DNA of 26,136 nucleotides from positions 1 to 26,136 of the forward strand of contig JAEORJ010000245.1 in the NCBI GenBank assembly GCA_016840945.1, given 5' to 3'. Shown piece after piece: positions 17,418 through 25,505 of the stretch (positions are counted from its first letter, which is position 1; each line of letters begins with the position of its first letter). The notes beneath the pieces are model-generated. The model had not been told where the DNA came from, did not search any database, and saw nothing but the letters and a program-made list of their open reading frames with translations. This DNA comes from Candidatus Gerdarchaeota archaeon. GTDB taxonomy: Archaea; Asgardarchaeota; Heimdallarchaeia; JABLTI01. The translations under genes were made by a program, and so were the position numbers.

Positions 17418-18017
17418 ATGAAATTATCAAAAGAAATGAATGCTCAAGTATTAAATCTTGAAAATAGTGATATCAATTTGCGACAAGAAGCAATAAAATA
17501 CATCATAGAAAAAGCTGATGAACAAATAATTACCTTATTAATTGCTCTCTTGAAAGAAAATACAAGTGAAACTTTCCAAGCTAGTGCTTGTATGATTTTA
17601 GGAAGTTTGAAATCTGAACGTGCTATCGATGTTTTAGTTAGTTGTTTAGATGGAAATGAAGAAGGAACAAAATTCCAAGCTGCAAAAGCACTTGGTAAGA
17701 TAGGAAACGATGAAGCCATAAATGTTCTAGTCAAAAAATTAAATCAAAATGAAGATCCAATATTACGATCAGAAGTTGTTTTAGCACTAGGCGAGATTGG
17801 TTCTTCAACAGTAATAAAACATATCATTAATGTATTACTTAATGATAAAGACAGATATGTACAACATCAAGCAGTTCGAGTGTTAGAGAAAATTGGCGAT
17901 GAAAAAGCACTTAACGCATTATATAAAGTAACCATGAGAGAAAAGAATACCCAATTGTATTATTTAGCTGTTGAAGCTATTGAATCGATTAATAACAGAA
18001 AAAGAAATCAACAATAA
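17418..18017 (+). CDS. HEAT-repeat / PBS-lyase-type repeat protein
   Basis: This 199-residue protein is almost entirely helical HEAT repeats of about 31 residues. Typical repeat cores are FQASACMILGSLKSERAIDV, FQAAKALGKIGNDEAINVLV, LRSEVVLALGEIGSSTVIKH and VQHQAVRVLEKIGDEKALNA, giving five or six repeats in all. Such solenoids bind other proteins; the E-Z type repeats were first noted in phycobilin lyases, but that enzyme role is not implied here. There is no signal peptide or membrane segment. The ATG at 17418 follows GAGAAGATATGTT. It appears to be a single-gene unit, bounded by a candidate operator upstream and an oligo-T stretch right after the stop. The partner protein cannot be inferred from the context. 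Confidence 0.85.
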   Translation: MKLSKEMNAQVLNLENSDINLRQEAIKYIIEKADEQIITLLIALLKENTSETFQASACMILGSLKSERAIDVLVSCLDGNEEGTKFQAAKALGKIGNDEAINVLVKKLNQNEDPILRSEVVLALGEIGSSTVIKHIINVLLNDKDRYVQHQAVRVLEKIGDEKALNALYKVTMREKNTQLYYLAVEAIESINNRKRNQQ

Positions 18018-18027
18018 TTTTTTTTTT
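18018..18027 (+). terminator. oligo-T terminator after the HEAT-repeat gene
   Basis: Ten consecutive T residues begin directly after the TAA stop. Runs of five or more T are enough for archaeal RNA polymerase to stop. Confidence 0.6.
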
Positions 18028-18140
18028 CGATTATTAATTTTAATTAATTTTTCATGCACTGTTTTCACACTAACTTTTTTAAGGTTAGAAACGATAGATT
18101 GAGAGGTTATTAAAAACCAATTTTTAGAGTGGGTTATTAA

Positions 18141-18971
18141 ATGAAAGGAAAGATTTGCCTAGTAACAGGCGCTACATCTGGGATAGGATTGGAAATAGCT
18201 GGAGGATTAGCTGAGCAAGGAGCTACAGTAATAATCACTGGTAGAAATGAAGATATTGGTAAACAAGTAGTTCAAAATATAAAAAACCGAACAAGAAATA
18301 GTCTAATCGAATTGTTAATTGCTGATTTCTCAAAACAATCTGAAGTTCTTAGATTAGTGAATGAGATTAAAGAGCGATATGATAGATTAGATGTTCTTGT
18401 GAACAATGCCGGATTATATCAACCAGAACATACCATAACAGAAGATGGTATTGAAATGACTTATGCAGTAAATTATCTTGCACCGTTTCTTTTGACAAAC
18501 AAACTATTAGAGCTATTACGAAAGGGACAACCATCGCGTATTGTTAGTACAAGTTCATCGTTTCACAAAGCTGGAAAGATTAATTTTGATGATATAAATA
18601 TGACCAAACACTATAGTGGAATGCAAGCATATATGAATTCAAAGTTAGCCTTGATAATGTTCACATATCATCTTAGTGAAAAGATTAAAGCAACGGGATT
18701 AACAGTAAACACTTATCATCCAGGCATTGTAAAAACTAACCTTCCAAGACAGAGATCCTTTTATTCATTTCTTTTATCAGCGGCTCCATTTTTCATAACA
18801 CCAAAGAAAGGAGCTGACACAGCTATTTACTTAGCTAGTTCACCTGAAGTTCAGAATATTACTGGAAAATATTTCGTTAAAAGAAAACCACAAGAAACTT
18901 CCAAGACTTCCTATGATAAACAACTACAAGAAGAATTATGGAAAATAAGCTCAGAATTAACTAAATTATAA
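18141..18971 (+). CDS. short-chain dehydrogenase/reductase (SDR), retinol-dehydrogenase-like
   Basis: This 276-residue NAD(P)-dependent oxidoreductase has the full classical SDR set: cofactor-binding TGATSGIG (residues 9-16) with a following GRN that often favours NADPH; the stabilising NNAG motif near residue 89; a catalytic serine in IVSTSSSFH; and Y164-x3-K168 (YMNSK). The later HPGIVKTNL loop is typical of the retinol dehydrogenase/WWOX-like branch, which acts on lipophilic alcohols or aldehydes. The substrate cannot be read from sequence. The gene stands alone, 123 bases after the HEAT gene. An inverted repeat CTAAC...GTTAG lies at 18070-18088, upstream of its start. Confidence 0.9.
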   Translation: MKGKICLVTGATSGIGLEIAGGLAEQGATVIITGRNEDIGKQVVQNIKNRTRNSLIELLIADFSKQSEVLRLVNEIKERYDRLDVLVNNAGLYQPEHTITEDGIEMTYAVNYLAPFLLTNKLLELLRKGQPSRIVSTSSSFHKAGKINFDDINMTKHYSGMQAYMNSKLALIMFTYHLSEKIKATGLTVNTYHPGIVKTNLPRQRSFYSFLLSAAPFFITPKKGADTAIYLASSPEVQNITGKYFVKRKPQETSKTSYDKQLQEELWKISSELTKL

Positions 18972-19030
18972 ATTGATTATTTGAGAGATTTAATTTAGTT
19001 TAATTATTTTCCTTTCTTTTTTTATTTGAT

Positions 19031-19038
19031 TTTATATA
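19031..19038 (+). promoter_or_regulatory. TATA box for the zinc-ribbon nuclease-like gene, possibly leaderless
   Basis: TTTATATA lies in a T-rich stretch. Its centre is about 29 bases before the ATG at 19064, the distance expected between an archaeal TATA box and the transcript start. There is no Shine-Dalgarno sequence in front of the ATG (TTTTTACAG), so the transcript is probably leaderless or nearly so. Confidence 0.5.
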
Positions 19039-19063
19039 GCTTATTTTGAACTAATTTTTACAG

Positions 19064-19972
19064 ATGCCCAGTTTAGATATTTTATCAAATGATAAGTTTC
19101 AAGTTGATATTATCACTATTGGTTGTGAGGACCAATTACAAAAACGAAATACTTTGAAAGGACTAGCTATGCAAAAGATAGTAAAATTAGCTATGAAAAA
19201 TAATTCTGAGGATAAATCAATTAAAAGTATCTTTGAACATTTAACAGAAAACCAAGCTGAATATTTTATCATAGAAAAGCCATTTAAAATAAATACTAAA
19301 TATTACTATAGAAAATGGCAATATGCACATATTGATGATTTTCCAGATTTTATGGAAATCCAAGTAAGAAACCAATTAATAAATGCTGATTGGAAAATAT
19401 GCAATTTTTGTGGACAAAAAATTAAAGCTTCTGAACAATTTTCCCGTAAATGTTGGAAATGTAAGAAAGGGTGGTTCCATTCAAGTAAAGAAAAAACCAA
19501 CAATTGGGTTTATTTCTCTCGAGGTTCAAAGGAGCGTTTATTGCAGATATTACTAGATGAAGGTTACTTGAAATATGCAAAAATAAACAAACGGTTGGAT
19601 TTTTTCCAATTTACTGATGGAATTTTTTCAATATATGAAGCAAAAAATAAAGAAGAATCAGGACTATCTTCCCGAGATTTACGGAAAACACTCATTTATC
19701 CTTTTATTGTAAATCGTAGTGGATACCAAGTAAAAAAATTAATAGTAATTTTTAATGGGCAAATAACTAAAGAACTTAAAAAAGAGTTACAAAGAGGTTA
19801 TGGAAAAGAATTCCCCTTCTCAATAGAATTATGGCCTGTAAAACATTTCTTAAATGAAAATAATATTTTCGTTAAAAAAATCCTTGTAAAAAATATAGAT
19901 AATAATTATAGTTATGAAATCGTAAAGGGACTATCGAATAAAATTATTATTGATTTAACCAACATTTCTTAA
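19064..19972 (+). CDS. unrecognised protein with zinc ribbon and PD-(D/E)XK nuclease-like core
   Basis: I do not recognise this 302-residue protein as a named family. A treble-clef or ribbon zinc site is visible as C113-x2-C116 and C130-x2-C133 (CNFCGQ; CWKCKKGW). Downstream, D185 and E192-A-K194 in TDGIFSIYEAKNK are arranged like the D...ExK active site of restriction-type nucleases. They are followed by a helix with a conserved-looking RDLRKTLIYP and a hydrophobic strand (KKLIVIFNG). The N-terminal 110 residues are alpha/beta with no clear match. It has lower G+C than its neighbours by eye and is rich in lysine, asparagine and isoleucine. It stands alone between an SDR and a PspC gene, with no methyltransferase beside it, so a restriction system is not supported. 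A repair or defence nuclease is one possibility. Confidence 0.5.
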   Translation: MPSLDILSNDKFQVDIITIGCEDQLQKRNTLKGLAMQKIVKLAMKNNSEDKSIKSIFEHLTENQAEYFIIEKPFKINTKYYYRKWQYAHIDDFPDFMEIQVRNQLINADWKICNFCGQKIKASEQFSRKCWKCKKGWFHSSKEKTNNWVYFSRGSKERLLQILLDEGYLKYAKINKRLDFFQFTDGIFSIYEAKNKEESGLSSRDLRKTLIYPFIVNRSGYQVKKLIVIFNGQITKELKKELQRGYGKEFPFSIELWPVKHFLNENNIFVKKILVKNIDNNYSYEIVKGLSNKIIIDLTNIS

Positions 19973-20049
19973 TAATTGTTCTTGGTTTTAATTTGAAAAG
20001 ATTTTAAAAGATAAAGGGATAATTCTCTTATAGATTATAGGTGAATTAA

Positions 20050-20415
20050 ATGGCAGTGTTTTGTCAAAATTGTGGAGCAGCAAATGAAGACTTTGCAGAA
20101 TTTTGTGCTAGTTGTGGTGAAAAAATAGCTATAGATAGAAAAGAGAAAGCAAGAAGTTCTACTAATCAAACTAATGCAACACAACCAACAACTTCGACTG
20201 AAAAGAAATTATATAGATCAAGAGACAATAAAATGCTAACTGGATTGTCAGCAGGTTTAGCTAAATATTTTGATATGGAAGTTGATATAGTTCGTTTGCT
20301 CTGGGTAGTGTTTTTTGTTATTTCAGGTGGTGTAGTACTAATTGTTTATCTAATAATGGCAATGGCAATCCCATTAGAACCTGAAACAACAACAACATCA
20401 GCAGATAAGCCATAA
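20050..20415 (+). CDS. zinc-ribbon protein with PspC domain
   Basis: This 121-residue protein starts with a double-knuckle zinc ribbon (CQNCGAANEDFAEFCASCGE, residues 5-24). A threonine-rich linker follows, and then a PspC domain (residues 55-115): LYRSRDNKMLTGLSAGLAKY, then FDMEVDIVRLLWVVFF and the membrane segment VVLIVYLIMAMAIPLEP. PspC domains are small membrane modules linked to envelope-stress responses in bacteria; the archaeal role is unclear. The zinc ribbon should face the cytoplasm. The ATG at 20050 follows AGGTGAATTAA. The stop codon is followed by a terminator hairpin, so this is probably a single-gene unit. Confidence 0.88.
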   Translation: MAVFCQNCGAANEDFAEFCASCGEKIAIDRKEKARSSTNQTNATQPTTSTEKKLYRSRDNKMLTGLSAGLAKYFDMEVDIVRLLWVVFFVISGGVVLIVYLIMAMAIPLEPETTTTSADKP

Positions 20416-20437
20416 TCTGCTTTGTTATTTTTCTTTT
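20400..20437 (+). terminator. hairpin plus T-run terminator after the PspC gene
   Basis: AGCAGAT (20400-20406) pairs with ATCTGCT (20415-20421) around an eight-base loop that spans the stop codon, followed by TTGTTATTTTTCTTTTT. Confidence 0.6.
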
Positions 20438-20476
20438 TAAGTCTAAGAAAATTATATTCAAGATTATTAGAAACGC

Positions 20477-20484
20477 TTTTTATA
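20477..20484 (+). promoter_or_regulatory. TATA box for the ABC ATPase gene
   Basis: TTTTTATA, preceded by GAAACG as a possible BRE, would place the transcript start near 20506. That is downstream of the in-frame TTG at 20496 and so supports translation starting at TTG 20523. Confidence 0.5.
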
Positions 20485-20522
20485 GCTATTACTATTTGAT
20501 AATCAAGTCGGAAGTGAGATGC

Positions 20523-21260
20523 TTGGCAGACGACGAAGATTATGTAATTGTTACTAAAGGTTTAACTAAAGAATATCCTTTTGGAGAAGCAACTATTAAG
20601 GCTATAAATGGTATTGATTTTGCTATAAAACGAGGAGATTATGCTACAATTGTAGGTCCATCTGGTAGTGGGAAAACTACTTTTCTAAATCTTATAGGTA
20701 CTATTGATAACCCCACCGCAGGTGAAATTTTCTTTAACGGGCAAAAATTATCAACCATGTCAGGAAAGGATGTTCGTGAACTAAGGCGAACAAAAATCGG
20801 TTTTGTATTTCAAGCATTTAACCTTCTTGAGATTCTAACTACTGCAGAGAATATTGCTCTACCAATGATCATTAATGGTATTCCGGCAAGAGAACGTGAA
20901 GAGAGAGTACAAGAGCTTTTGGAAATAATAGGGTTACCTGATAGAGGTGAACACTTCCCTATGGAGCTAAGTGGTGGACAACGACAAAGGGTAGCAATTG
21001 CCCGTTCGCTAGCTAATAGACCTGAAGTTATTTTATTAGATGAACCAACTGGACAACTTGACATCAATACTTCTCGAGAAATTATGGATTACTTAATTAA
21101 AATCAACAAAGAAGAAGGAGTAACATTAATAGTGGTTACCCATGAGGATACCATTGCAGCTGAAGCTAGAAGACCTCTAACTATTATTGATGGTAAAATA
21201 TACGAAGGTATTTTGGAATCATTCTTAGATATTAAAGCAATACAAGAAGGAACTCTTTAG
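20523..21260 (+). CDS. ABC transporter ATP-binding protein, MacB/LolD-like, without adjacent permease
   Basis: This ATPase of about 245 residues has all ABC motifs in order: Walker A GPSGSGKTT, Q-loop FVFQAFNLL, signature LSGGQRQR, Walker B VILLDEPT, D-loop GQLD and switch histidine VVTHE. The sequence LLEILTTAENIALPM after the Q-loop and the GQLD form are typical of the MacB/LolD/FtsE-like group. That group works with FtsX-type permeases in lipoprotein transport, export or envelope signalling, not in solute import. No permease gene flanks it; the next gene is TrmB-like, and the PspC gene before it has its own terminator. The partner must be elsewhere in the genome. TTG at 20523 is chosen because of the promoter position; a start at TTG 20496 would add nine residues. 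Confidence 0.9.
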   Translation: MADDEDYVIVTKGLTKEYPFGEATIKAINGIDFAIKRGDYATIVGPSGSGKTTFLNLIGTIDNPTAGEIFFNGQKLSTMSGKDVRELRRTKIGFVFQAFNLLEILTTAENIALPMIINGIPAREREERVQELLEIIGLPDRGEHFPMELSGGQRQRVAIARSLANRPEVILLDEPTGQLDINTSREIMDYLIKINKEEGVTLIVVTHEDTIAAEARRPLTIIDGKIYEGILESFLDIKAIQEGTL

Positions 21261-21311
21261 TCTTATTCCATCTATTATCTTTTCTTTATTATTTCATTTT
21301 TAATATTAATG

Positions 21312-21325
21312 AAAGTAGTAACTTT
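21312..21325. promoter_or_regulatory. inverted repeat AAAGT-AGTA-ACTTT upstream of the TrmB-like gene
   Basis: Five-base arms pair perfectly around AGTA. It shares AAAGTAGT with the perfect repeat at 17356-17374. It lies about 155 bases before the TrmB-like start and upstream of TATA-like runs at 21349-21376, where an activator or repressor could bind. Confidence 0.4.
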
Positions 21326-21478
21326 TATGTCTTAAGAAGAAAATTAAAAAATGATATATTTTCTCATTTAATATAAGTGTATCAGATTGTTCTAATCTTT
21401 CTGATTTTATTAAAAGTTATTAAGCAAGATAAGAGTAATTGTGATATTAAAGTAACTATAAACCATGGGGATAATATT

Positions 21479-23836
21479 ATGAGTGAAAAACCGACAACAA
21501 CGCCATTTCTTGATAAGATTGGCTTAAGTGAAGAAGAACAGAAAGTGTATCTTTCGCTTCTAGCTCTCGGCCCCCTTACAGCTGGTGAAATTTCTAAATA
21601 TAGTGGTGTAAAACCAATTTCTAAAGTCCGTCAAGTTTTAGCTAAATTGATGGAAAGAAATTATGCATATAATATTGAAGGATTAGTCGATAAAGTAATT
21701 GGCCTTTACCCATTCAAAGAAATCGCTGCTGAGGCTGAGAATGATGCAAAGAAAATTGAGCAGATTGTAGCTGAAATTAAGCAATTTGTCACTGATCAAA
21801 TAGCTCATTTCAATCAAGTTTTGAAAGAAACAGAAGAACATGTTCGAGCTGAAAAGAGCAAAGCAACGACTGCAATTACAACAAATAGTGAACAAAGCCG
21901 TAACACAATAAACAACAAAATAACTGAATCGAAGAAAAATGTAACAGCTACAGCAGATTCTTCAAAGAAAAATGTAAAAACAAGTGCTGACACTTTTCTA
22001 AAAAATCAAACAGATACATCAAATGCTTTTGAAGTAGGTGTAAATGAAAATTTCACACAATTTTCAACTGAATTAAAAGCTAACACTGAAACTGCTTTGA
22101 AGAATTTAAGCGCTGGAATAAAAAGCAAGAACGATGAATTCTTAGCGGAAGGAACAACAGCATTAGACACTGCTGATGTGGAAATTAAAGCAAAAGCAGA
22201 TAGATTAGCTGTTACAATTAAAGAAGATGCTCAAAGCGATTTAGAGGGAACTCGTGATCATGTTCTAGTAGGTCTTGACAATTTCGTCAATGAATCTGAA
22301 GGTAATGTGAAATCATTAAATGAAAGCTTAGTATCTGCAACTAATGAACAAGCTTCATTAATCAAAGACACTACTGAAGAAGCTAAAAAGAATAGAATTG
22401 ATCTAAATAACCAATTCAAAACAGGATTAGATACAAGTTTTGAAAAAGTAAAAACAGATTTTGCAGATGATTTAGTACAATTCCAAAATAAATTCAATGG
22501 TCAATTATCAGCTGTAGCTGATAAATTCAAAAAACAGATTGATGACCTAACACAAGCAACTGCTCAAGATATAAGCTTATTATGTGAAGAAGCTAATGCT
22601 TCAATAAACGATCTTATTGAGAAACATAATGGTGAAATCGCAGCAAATGTTGATCTTGATAACAAAACAGTTGAAGATGGCACTAATGCAATGTTGGCTA
22701 AAGTTAAGAAGCAAAATACAGATGCATTAAAAACAATTAACGCTTCTGTTGAAACACATGTTTCCAGTTTAACGCTTCTTAAAGCAAATTACAGTGGAGA
22801 TATTAATACCAAAGTTAATGAAGCAATCGCTTCTCTACATGAATCAACTGACGCATCTGTTGAGGAAGCTAAAACAGAATATGAAGCTACTAAAACATCA
22901 ATTACTGGTCAGTTAGAAACTTTAACTACAGGCAATTCAAAAACAGCAAACTCTACAGCAATGAAGCAATCAGATGAAATCAAAGGAAAAACAGATTCCT
23001 TAGTTACAAAATCAAAAGAATCACTTTCTCAAGCAAGAACTGCTTTTGCTACTGAAACCAAGAATAACAAAGAGAAAATTGCCACTGCTGCAACAAAAAG
23101 CATTGATACTATGAGTGATACTTCAAATACAACTTTAGGTGAAGTTTCTGAAAACGCTAAAACAGCTATACGAAGCAATGAAGAAACATCTGTTAAAAGC
23201 GTAAGCACAATAGCTGATGTTGTTGAAACCTCAGTTCGAAAAGAAATTGAAACTGTTAAAGGCGGTTTTGATTCCTACTACAAACAATTCGAAAGAGGGG
23301 CATTAAAGATTACCAGGTTAATGCTTGATTTCAAGAATCAACATGAAAGTCTTCTAAATACTGTTATTGTCTATCCAAGACCGCTAATAGAAACTGCTCT
23401 ATTATATAGCAAAGATGCCGTATTTGATAGATTAGAGGATATGTTAACTGAACGAATTAAATCCAATGTTACTATGGTTATTCCTGATCCAAAAGATATC
23501 CCAACTAAAACACTAGCCAAAGTAAAAGCTCAAGCAAAAATAACCGTTATCTCAAAAATAGATGAAATCAGTAATAAGAATATTATTGATCAAATGAAAG
23601 CAGATGATGCTTTAGGTCGAATAAAGATTCGAAAAATCGGTATGCAAGATATGATGGGCTTAACTGAATATATTGCTTTTGACCGCGATGGTGGTGAAGA
23701 AATGCTTATAGCTTTTAAGGATGAAACCGAAAAAGATTGGGTAGGCGTTCTTTCAACCTCTGATGGATTTAAGAATGTAGTAATTGGTGAAATTTTAGGC
23801 AGACAAGCATTATCAATTTCTCGCGAACTAAAGTAA
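21479..23836 (+). CDS. TrmB-type HTH protein with a ~500-residue helical insert
   Basis: Residues 1-95 of this 785-residue protein are a TrmB winged helix (LDKIGLSEEEQKVYLSLLAL, then AGEISKYSGVKPISKVRQVL). Residues 604-785 resemble the C-terminal effector region of TrmB regulators, a PLD-like fold (VTMVIPDPKDIP, KITVISKIDE, GEEMLIAFKDE, WVGVLSTSDGF). Between them lie about 500 residues of threonine-, serine-, lysine- and asparagine-rich, nearly proline-free amphipathic helix with no recognised domain. Ordinary TrmB proteins are about 250-350 residues with a short linker. The helix could separate DNA-binding and sensing ends by tens of nanometres, oligomerise, or act structurally. ATG 21479 with GGGGAT about eight bases upstream is preferred over an in-frame GTG at 21377. 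A hairpin terminator follows. The domain ends are secure; the role is unknown. Confidence 0.8.
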   Translation: MSEKPTTTPFLDKIGLSEEEQKVYLSLLALGPLTAGEISKYSGVKPISKVRQVLAKLMERNYAYNIEGLVDKVIGLYPFKEIAAEAENDAKKIEQIVAEIKQFVTDQIAHFNQVLKETEEHVRAEKSKATTAITTNSEQSRNTINNKITESKKNVTATADSSKKNVKTSADTFLKNQTDTSNAFEVGVNENFTQFSTELKANTETALKNLSAGIKSKNDEFLAEGTTALDTADVEIKAKADRLAVTIKEDAQSDLEGTRDHVLVGLDNFVNESEGNVKSLNESLVSATNEQASLIKDTTEEAKKNRIDLNNQFKTGLDTSFEKVKTDFADDLVQFQNKFNGQLSAVADKFKKQIDDLTQATAQDISLLCEEANASINDLIEKHNGEIAANVDLDNKTVEDGTNAMLAKVKKQNTDALKTINASVETHVSSLTLLKANYSGDINTKVNEAIASLHESTDASVEEAKTEYEATKTSITGQLETLTTGNSKTANSTAMKQSDEIKGKTDSLVTKSKESLSQARTAFATETKNNKEKIATAATKSIDTMSDTSNTTLGEVSENAKTAIRSNEETSVKSVSTIADVVETSVRKEIETVKGGFDSYYKQFERGALKITRLMLDFKNQHESLLNTVIVYPRPLIETALLYSKDAVFDRLEDMLTERIKSNVTMVIPDPKDIPTKTLAKVKAQAKITVISKIDEISNKNIIDQMKADDALGRIKIRKIGMQDMMGLTEYIAFDRDGGEEMLIAFKDETEKDWVGVLSTSDGFKNVVIGEILGRQALSISRELK

Positions 23837-23851
23837 TAATCAATACTTAAG

Positions 23852-23900
23852 AGGACTTAGAAAAATTTCAATAGTCCTTCTTTTCTATTTTTCTTTTTTT
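23852..23900 (+). terminator. hairpin plus T-run terminator after the TrmB-like gene
   Basis: AGGACT (23852-23857) pairs with AGTCCT (23873-23878) around a 15-base loop, followed by TCTTTTCTATTTTTCTTTTTTT. It isolates the TrmB-like gene from rbkR. Confidence 0.65.
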
Positions 23901-23962
23901 AAATAATTTTTAACTAAAATGTGATTCTCATGTATGAATAATCAAACTAATTAATGAGAAAG

Positions 23963-23970
23963 CATAAATA
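23963..23970 (+). promoter_or_regulatory. TATA box of the riboflavin kinase gene
   Basis: CATAAATA is preceded by GAAAG, a BRE-like element, and lies about 85 bases before the ATG. It would give a leader of about 55 bases. CCTA-T-TAGG just before the ATG overlaps the Shine-Dalgarno sequence and could be a control site, but it is short. Confidence 0.5.
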
Positions 23971-24050
23971 TTTTTTTAAGAAAAGAATTTTTGCTTGAGA
24001 TAAATCAAAGAAAATTTAACTAGAGATAGTGAATCCTATTAGGTGATTGA

Positions 24051-24791
24051 ATGGCAAAAGATGATGATACAAAAAGTTTCTTTTTTGGTAGTGTAGTGGA
24101 TTTTGACAGTAAACAACTAGCAGTAGTTCTTAAGTTAGGAATTTATGGAGCGATAAATAATCCTATTGATATTACCAGCAGTGAACTGGGAAGGTATCTT
24201 GGCGTCTCGCAACAAACTGCTGCAAGGTACTTGGTGGAATTAGAAAAAAACCATTTAATAGAACGAACAAGGACTTCCAGAGGGCAAGCAGTTCAAATTA
24301 CTAAACTAGGCCGCGAATTACTTGAAAATCTATCAATAATGATTACTAAAGCATTATATTCACAAACACGTTCAGCTACCATCTATGGTGAATTAGAAAC
24401 AGGTCTAGGGGAAGGTGCTTGGTATATTTCTCAAGAAGAATACACTGAACAATTTCAAGAAATTTTGGGATTTACGCCATTTCCAGGAACTTTAAATCTT
24501 CGGATACTCAATGTTGATGATTTGAAAAAAATAGCCCAAATTAGACAATCAGAACCTTACATTATCCATGGATTTGTCAAAAAAGGCAGACAATTTGGTG
24601 ATGTCATGTGTTATAAAGCAAGATTTGAAGATGGCACAATGGGAGCAATAATCATACCTAGTAGAACGCATCATAATAAGGATATTTTAGAAGCAATAGC
24701 TCCAGTAAATATGAGAGAGAGATTAGGTGAATACTTGAATCAAAAAATAGTTGATAAAACAAACATTAAGGTTGAAGTATTATTACAATAA
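24051..24791 (+). CDS. rbkR: CTP-dependent riboflavin kinase with N-terminal winged helix (RbkR)
   Basis: This 246-residue fusion joins a regulator and an enzyme. Residues 20-95 form a winged helix (DITSSELGRYLGVSQQTAAR, then YLVELEKNHLIERTRTSRG). Residues 105-246 form the archaeal DUF120 riboflavin kinase (EC 2.7.1.161), which makes FMN using CTP in place of ATP. Its hallmarks are ETGLGEGAWYIS, then EQFQEILGFTPFPGTLNLRI, and near the end RTHHNKDILEAIAPVNMRER. Archaeal RbkR proteins are known to control riboflavin genes and to carry kinase activity in the same chain; no riboflavin synthesis gene lies nearby here. The ATG at 24051 has AGGTGAT six bases upstream. The gene converges on cinA with a ten-base gap. 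Confidence 0.95.
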   Translation: MAKDDDTKSFFFGSVVDFDSKQLAVVLKLGIYGAINNPIDITSSELGRYLGVSQQTAARYLVELEKNHLIERTRTSRGQAVQITKLGRELLENLSIMITKALYSQTRSATIYGELETGLGEGAWYISQEEYTEQFQEILGFTPFPGTLNLRILNVDDLKKIAQIRQSEPYIIHGFVKKGRQFGDVMCYKARFEDGTMGAIIIPSRTHHNKDILEAIAPVNMRERLGEYLNQKIVDKTNIKVEVLLQ

Positions 24792-24801
24792 TAAAAAGGA
24801 A

Positions 24802-25308
24802 TTAGAATATCGAATCGATGATAGCAAGGAGCATTTCAAAGAGCTCTTTGATTATCTCTAATTTCAAATCATTTCTTGATAATTTTGGATCAAGATGCAA
24901 TTCTTTAGAGTAGGTTTTGTGACCATTTATAGCTATTGCAAGAAAAATAGTTCCTTTTAATTTCTCTTCAATGGATTCGCCTATCACACCAGTTGTTGCT
25001 AAACCGATATCGGCATCATATTCCATAATGCCTTCAGCCATATAACGAGCGCATTCCTTAGATATAGTACCAAAATCCCTAATGATATAAGTTGGAATGC
25101 CAAGAAATTCTTCTTTGGAATCTTGGCTATAAGCTACCACACTGTAGAGTAAAACATCAGATGCTCCATCAATGTCCGTCAAAACCGAACTAGCTAATCC
25201 TCCAGTACAACTTTCAGCTATTGCTAATGTTAAATCTCGAGTTGATAATTCGTAAAGAACTTTTTCTGCTAAGTCATTAATTTCAATAATGGTGCTTTTT
25301 TCTGACAT
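24802..25308 (-). CDS. pncC: CinA C-terminal-domain protein (PncC-type nicotinamide-nucleotide amidase)
   Basis: This 168-residue protein contains only the CinA C-terminal domain, without the N-terminal MoCF-like domain. Members of this family deamidate nicotinamide mononucleotide to nicotinic acid mononucleotide in NAD recycling. Conserved motifs are AESCTGGLASSVLTDIDGAS, VVAYSQDSKEEFLGI and MAEGIMEYDADIGLATTG. The last is followed by VIGES where most homologues have the glycine-proline IAGP, and then GTIFLAI. That last change is near the substrate pocket and may alter activity. The ATG at 25308 is preceded by GGAGTGAAAAGTC, a strong Shine-Dalgarno sequence. It converges with rbkR; no other NAD gene is nearby. 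Confidence 0.88.
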   Translation of the reverse strand: MSEKSTIIEINDLAEKVLYELSTRDLTLAIAESCTGGLASSVLTDIDGASDVLLYSVVAYSQDSKEEFLGIPTYIIRDFGTISKECARYMAEGIMEYDADIGLATTGVIGESIEEKLKGTIFLAIAINGHKTYSKELHLDPKLSRNDLKLEIIKELFEMLLAIIDSIF

Positions 25309-25505
25309 GACTTTTCACTCCAAAAATATATGGTTAATTTCCAAAGTAGTAAACTCATATACCAACAAAAGAAAAGAAAAATAAGAAGATAAGAGTTTCT
25401 ACGGTTCAAGTATTGTTCCTATAAAGTCCAATGTTTAAGGCTACTTCATCCCTGTTATTAATGACAGTGAATAAAACTAATGATTACCATTACACAAGAT
25501 GAAAG

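Noticed and set aside
21377..21478. A GTG start giving the TrmB-like protein a hydrophobic N-terminal extension
   Set aside because: It overlaps the probable promoter and leader; the ATG at 21479 has a GGGGAT ribosome site and begins right before the TrmB domain.
25396..25425. GGTTCAAGT resembling a tRNA T-loop
   Set aside because: No pairing T-stem, anticodon arm or acceptor stem can be built around it.
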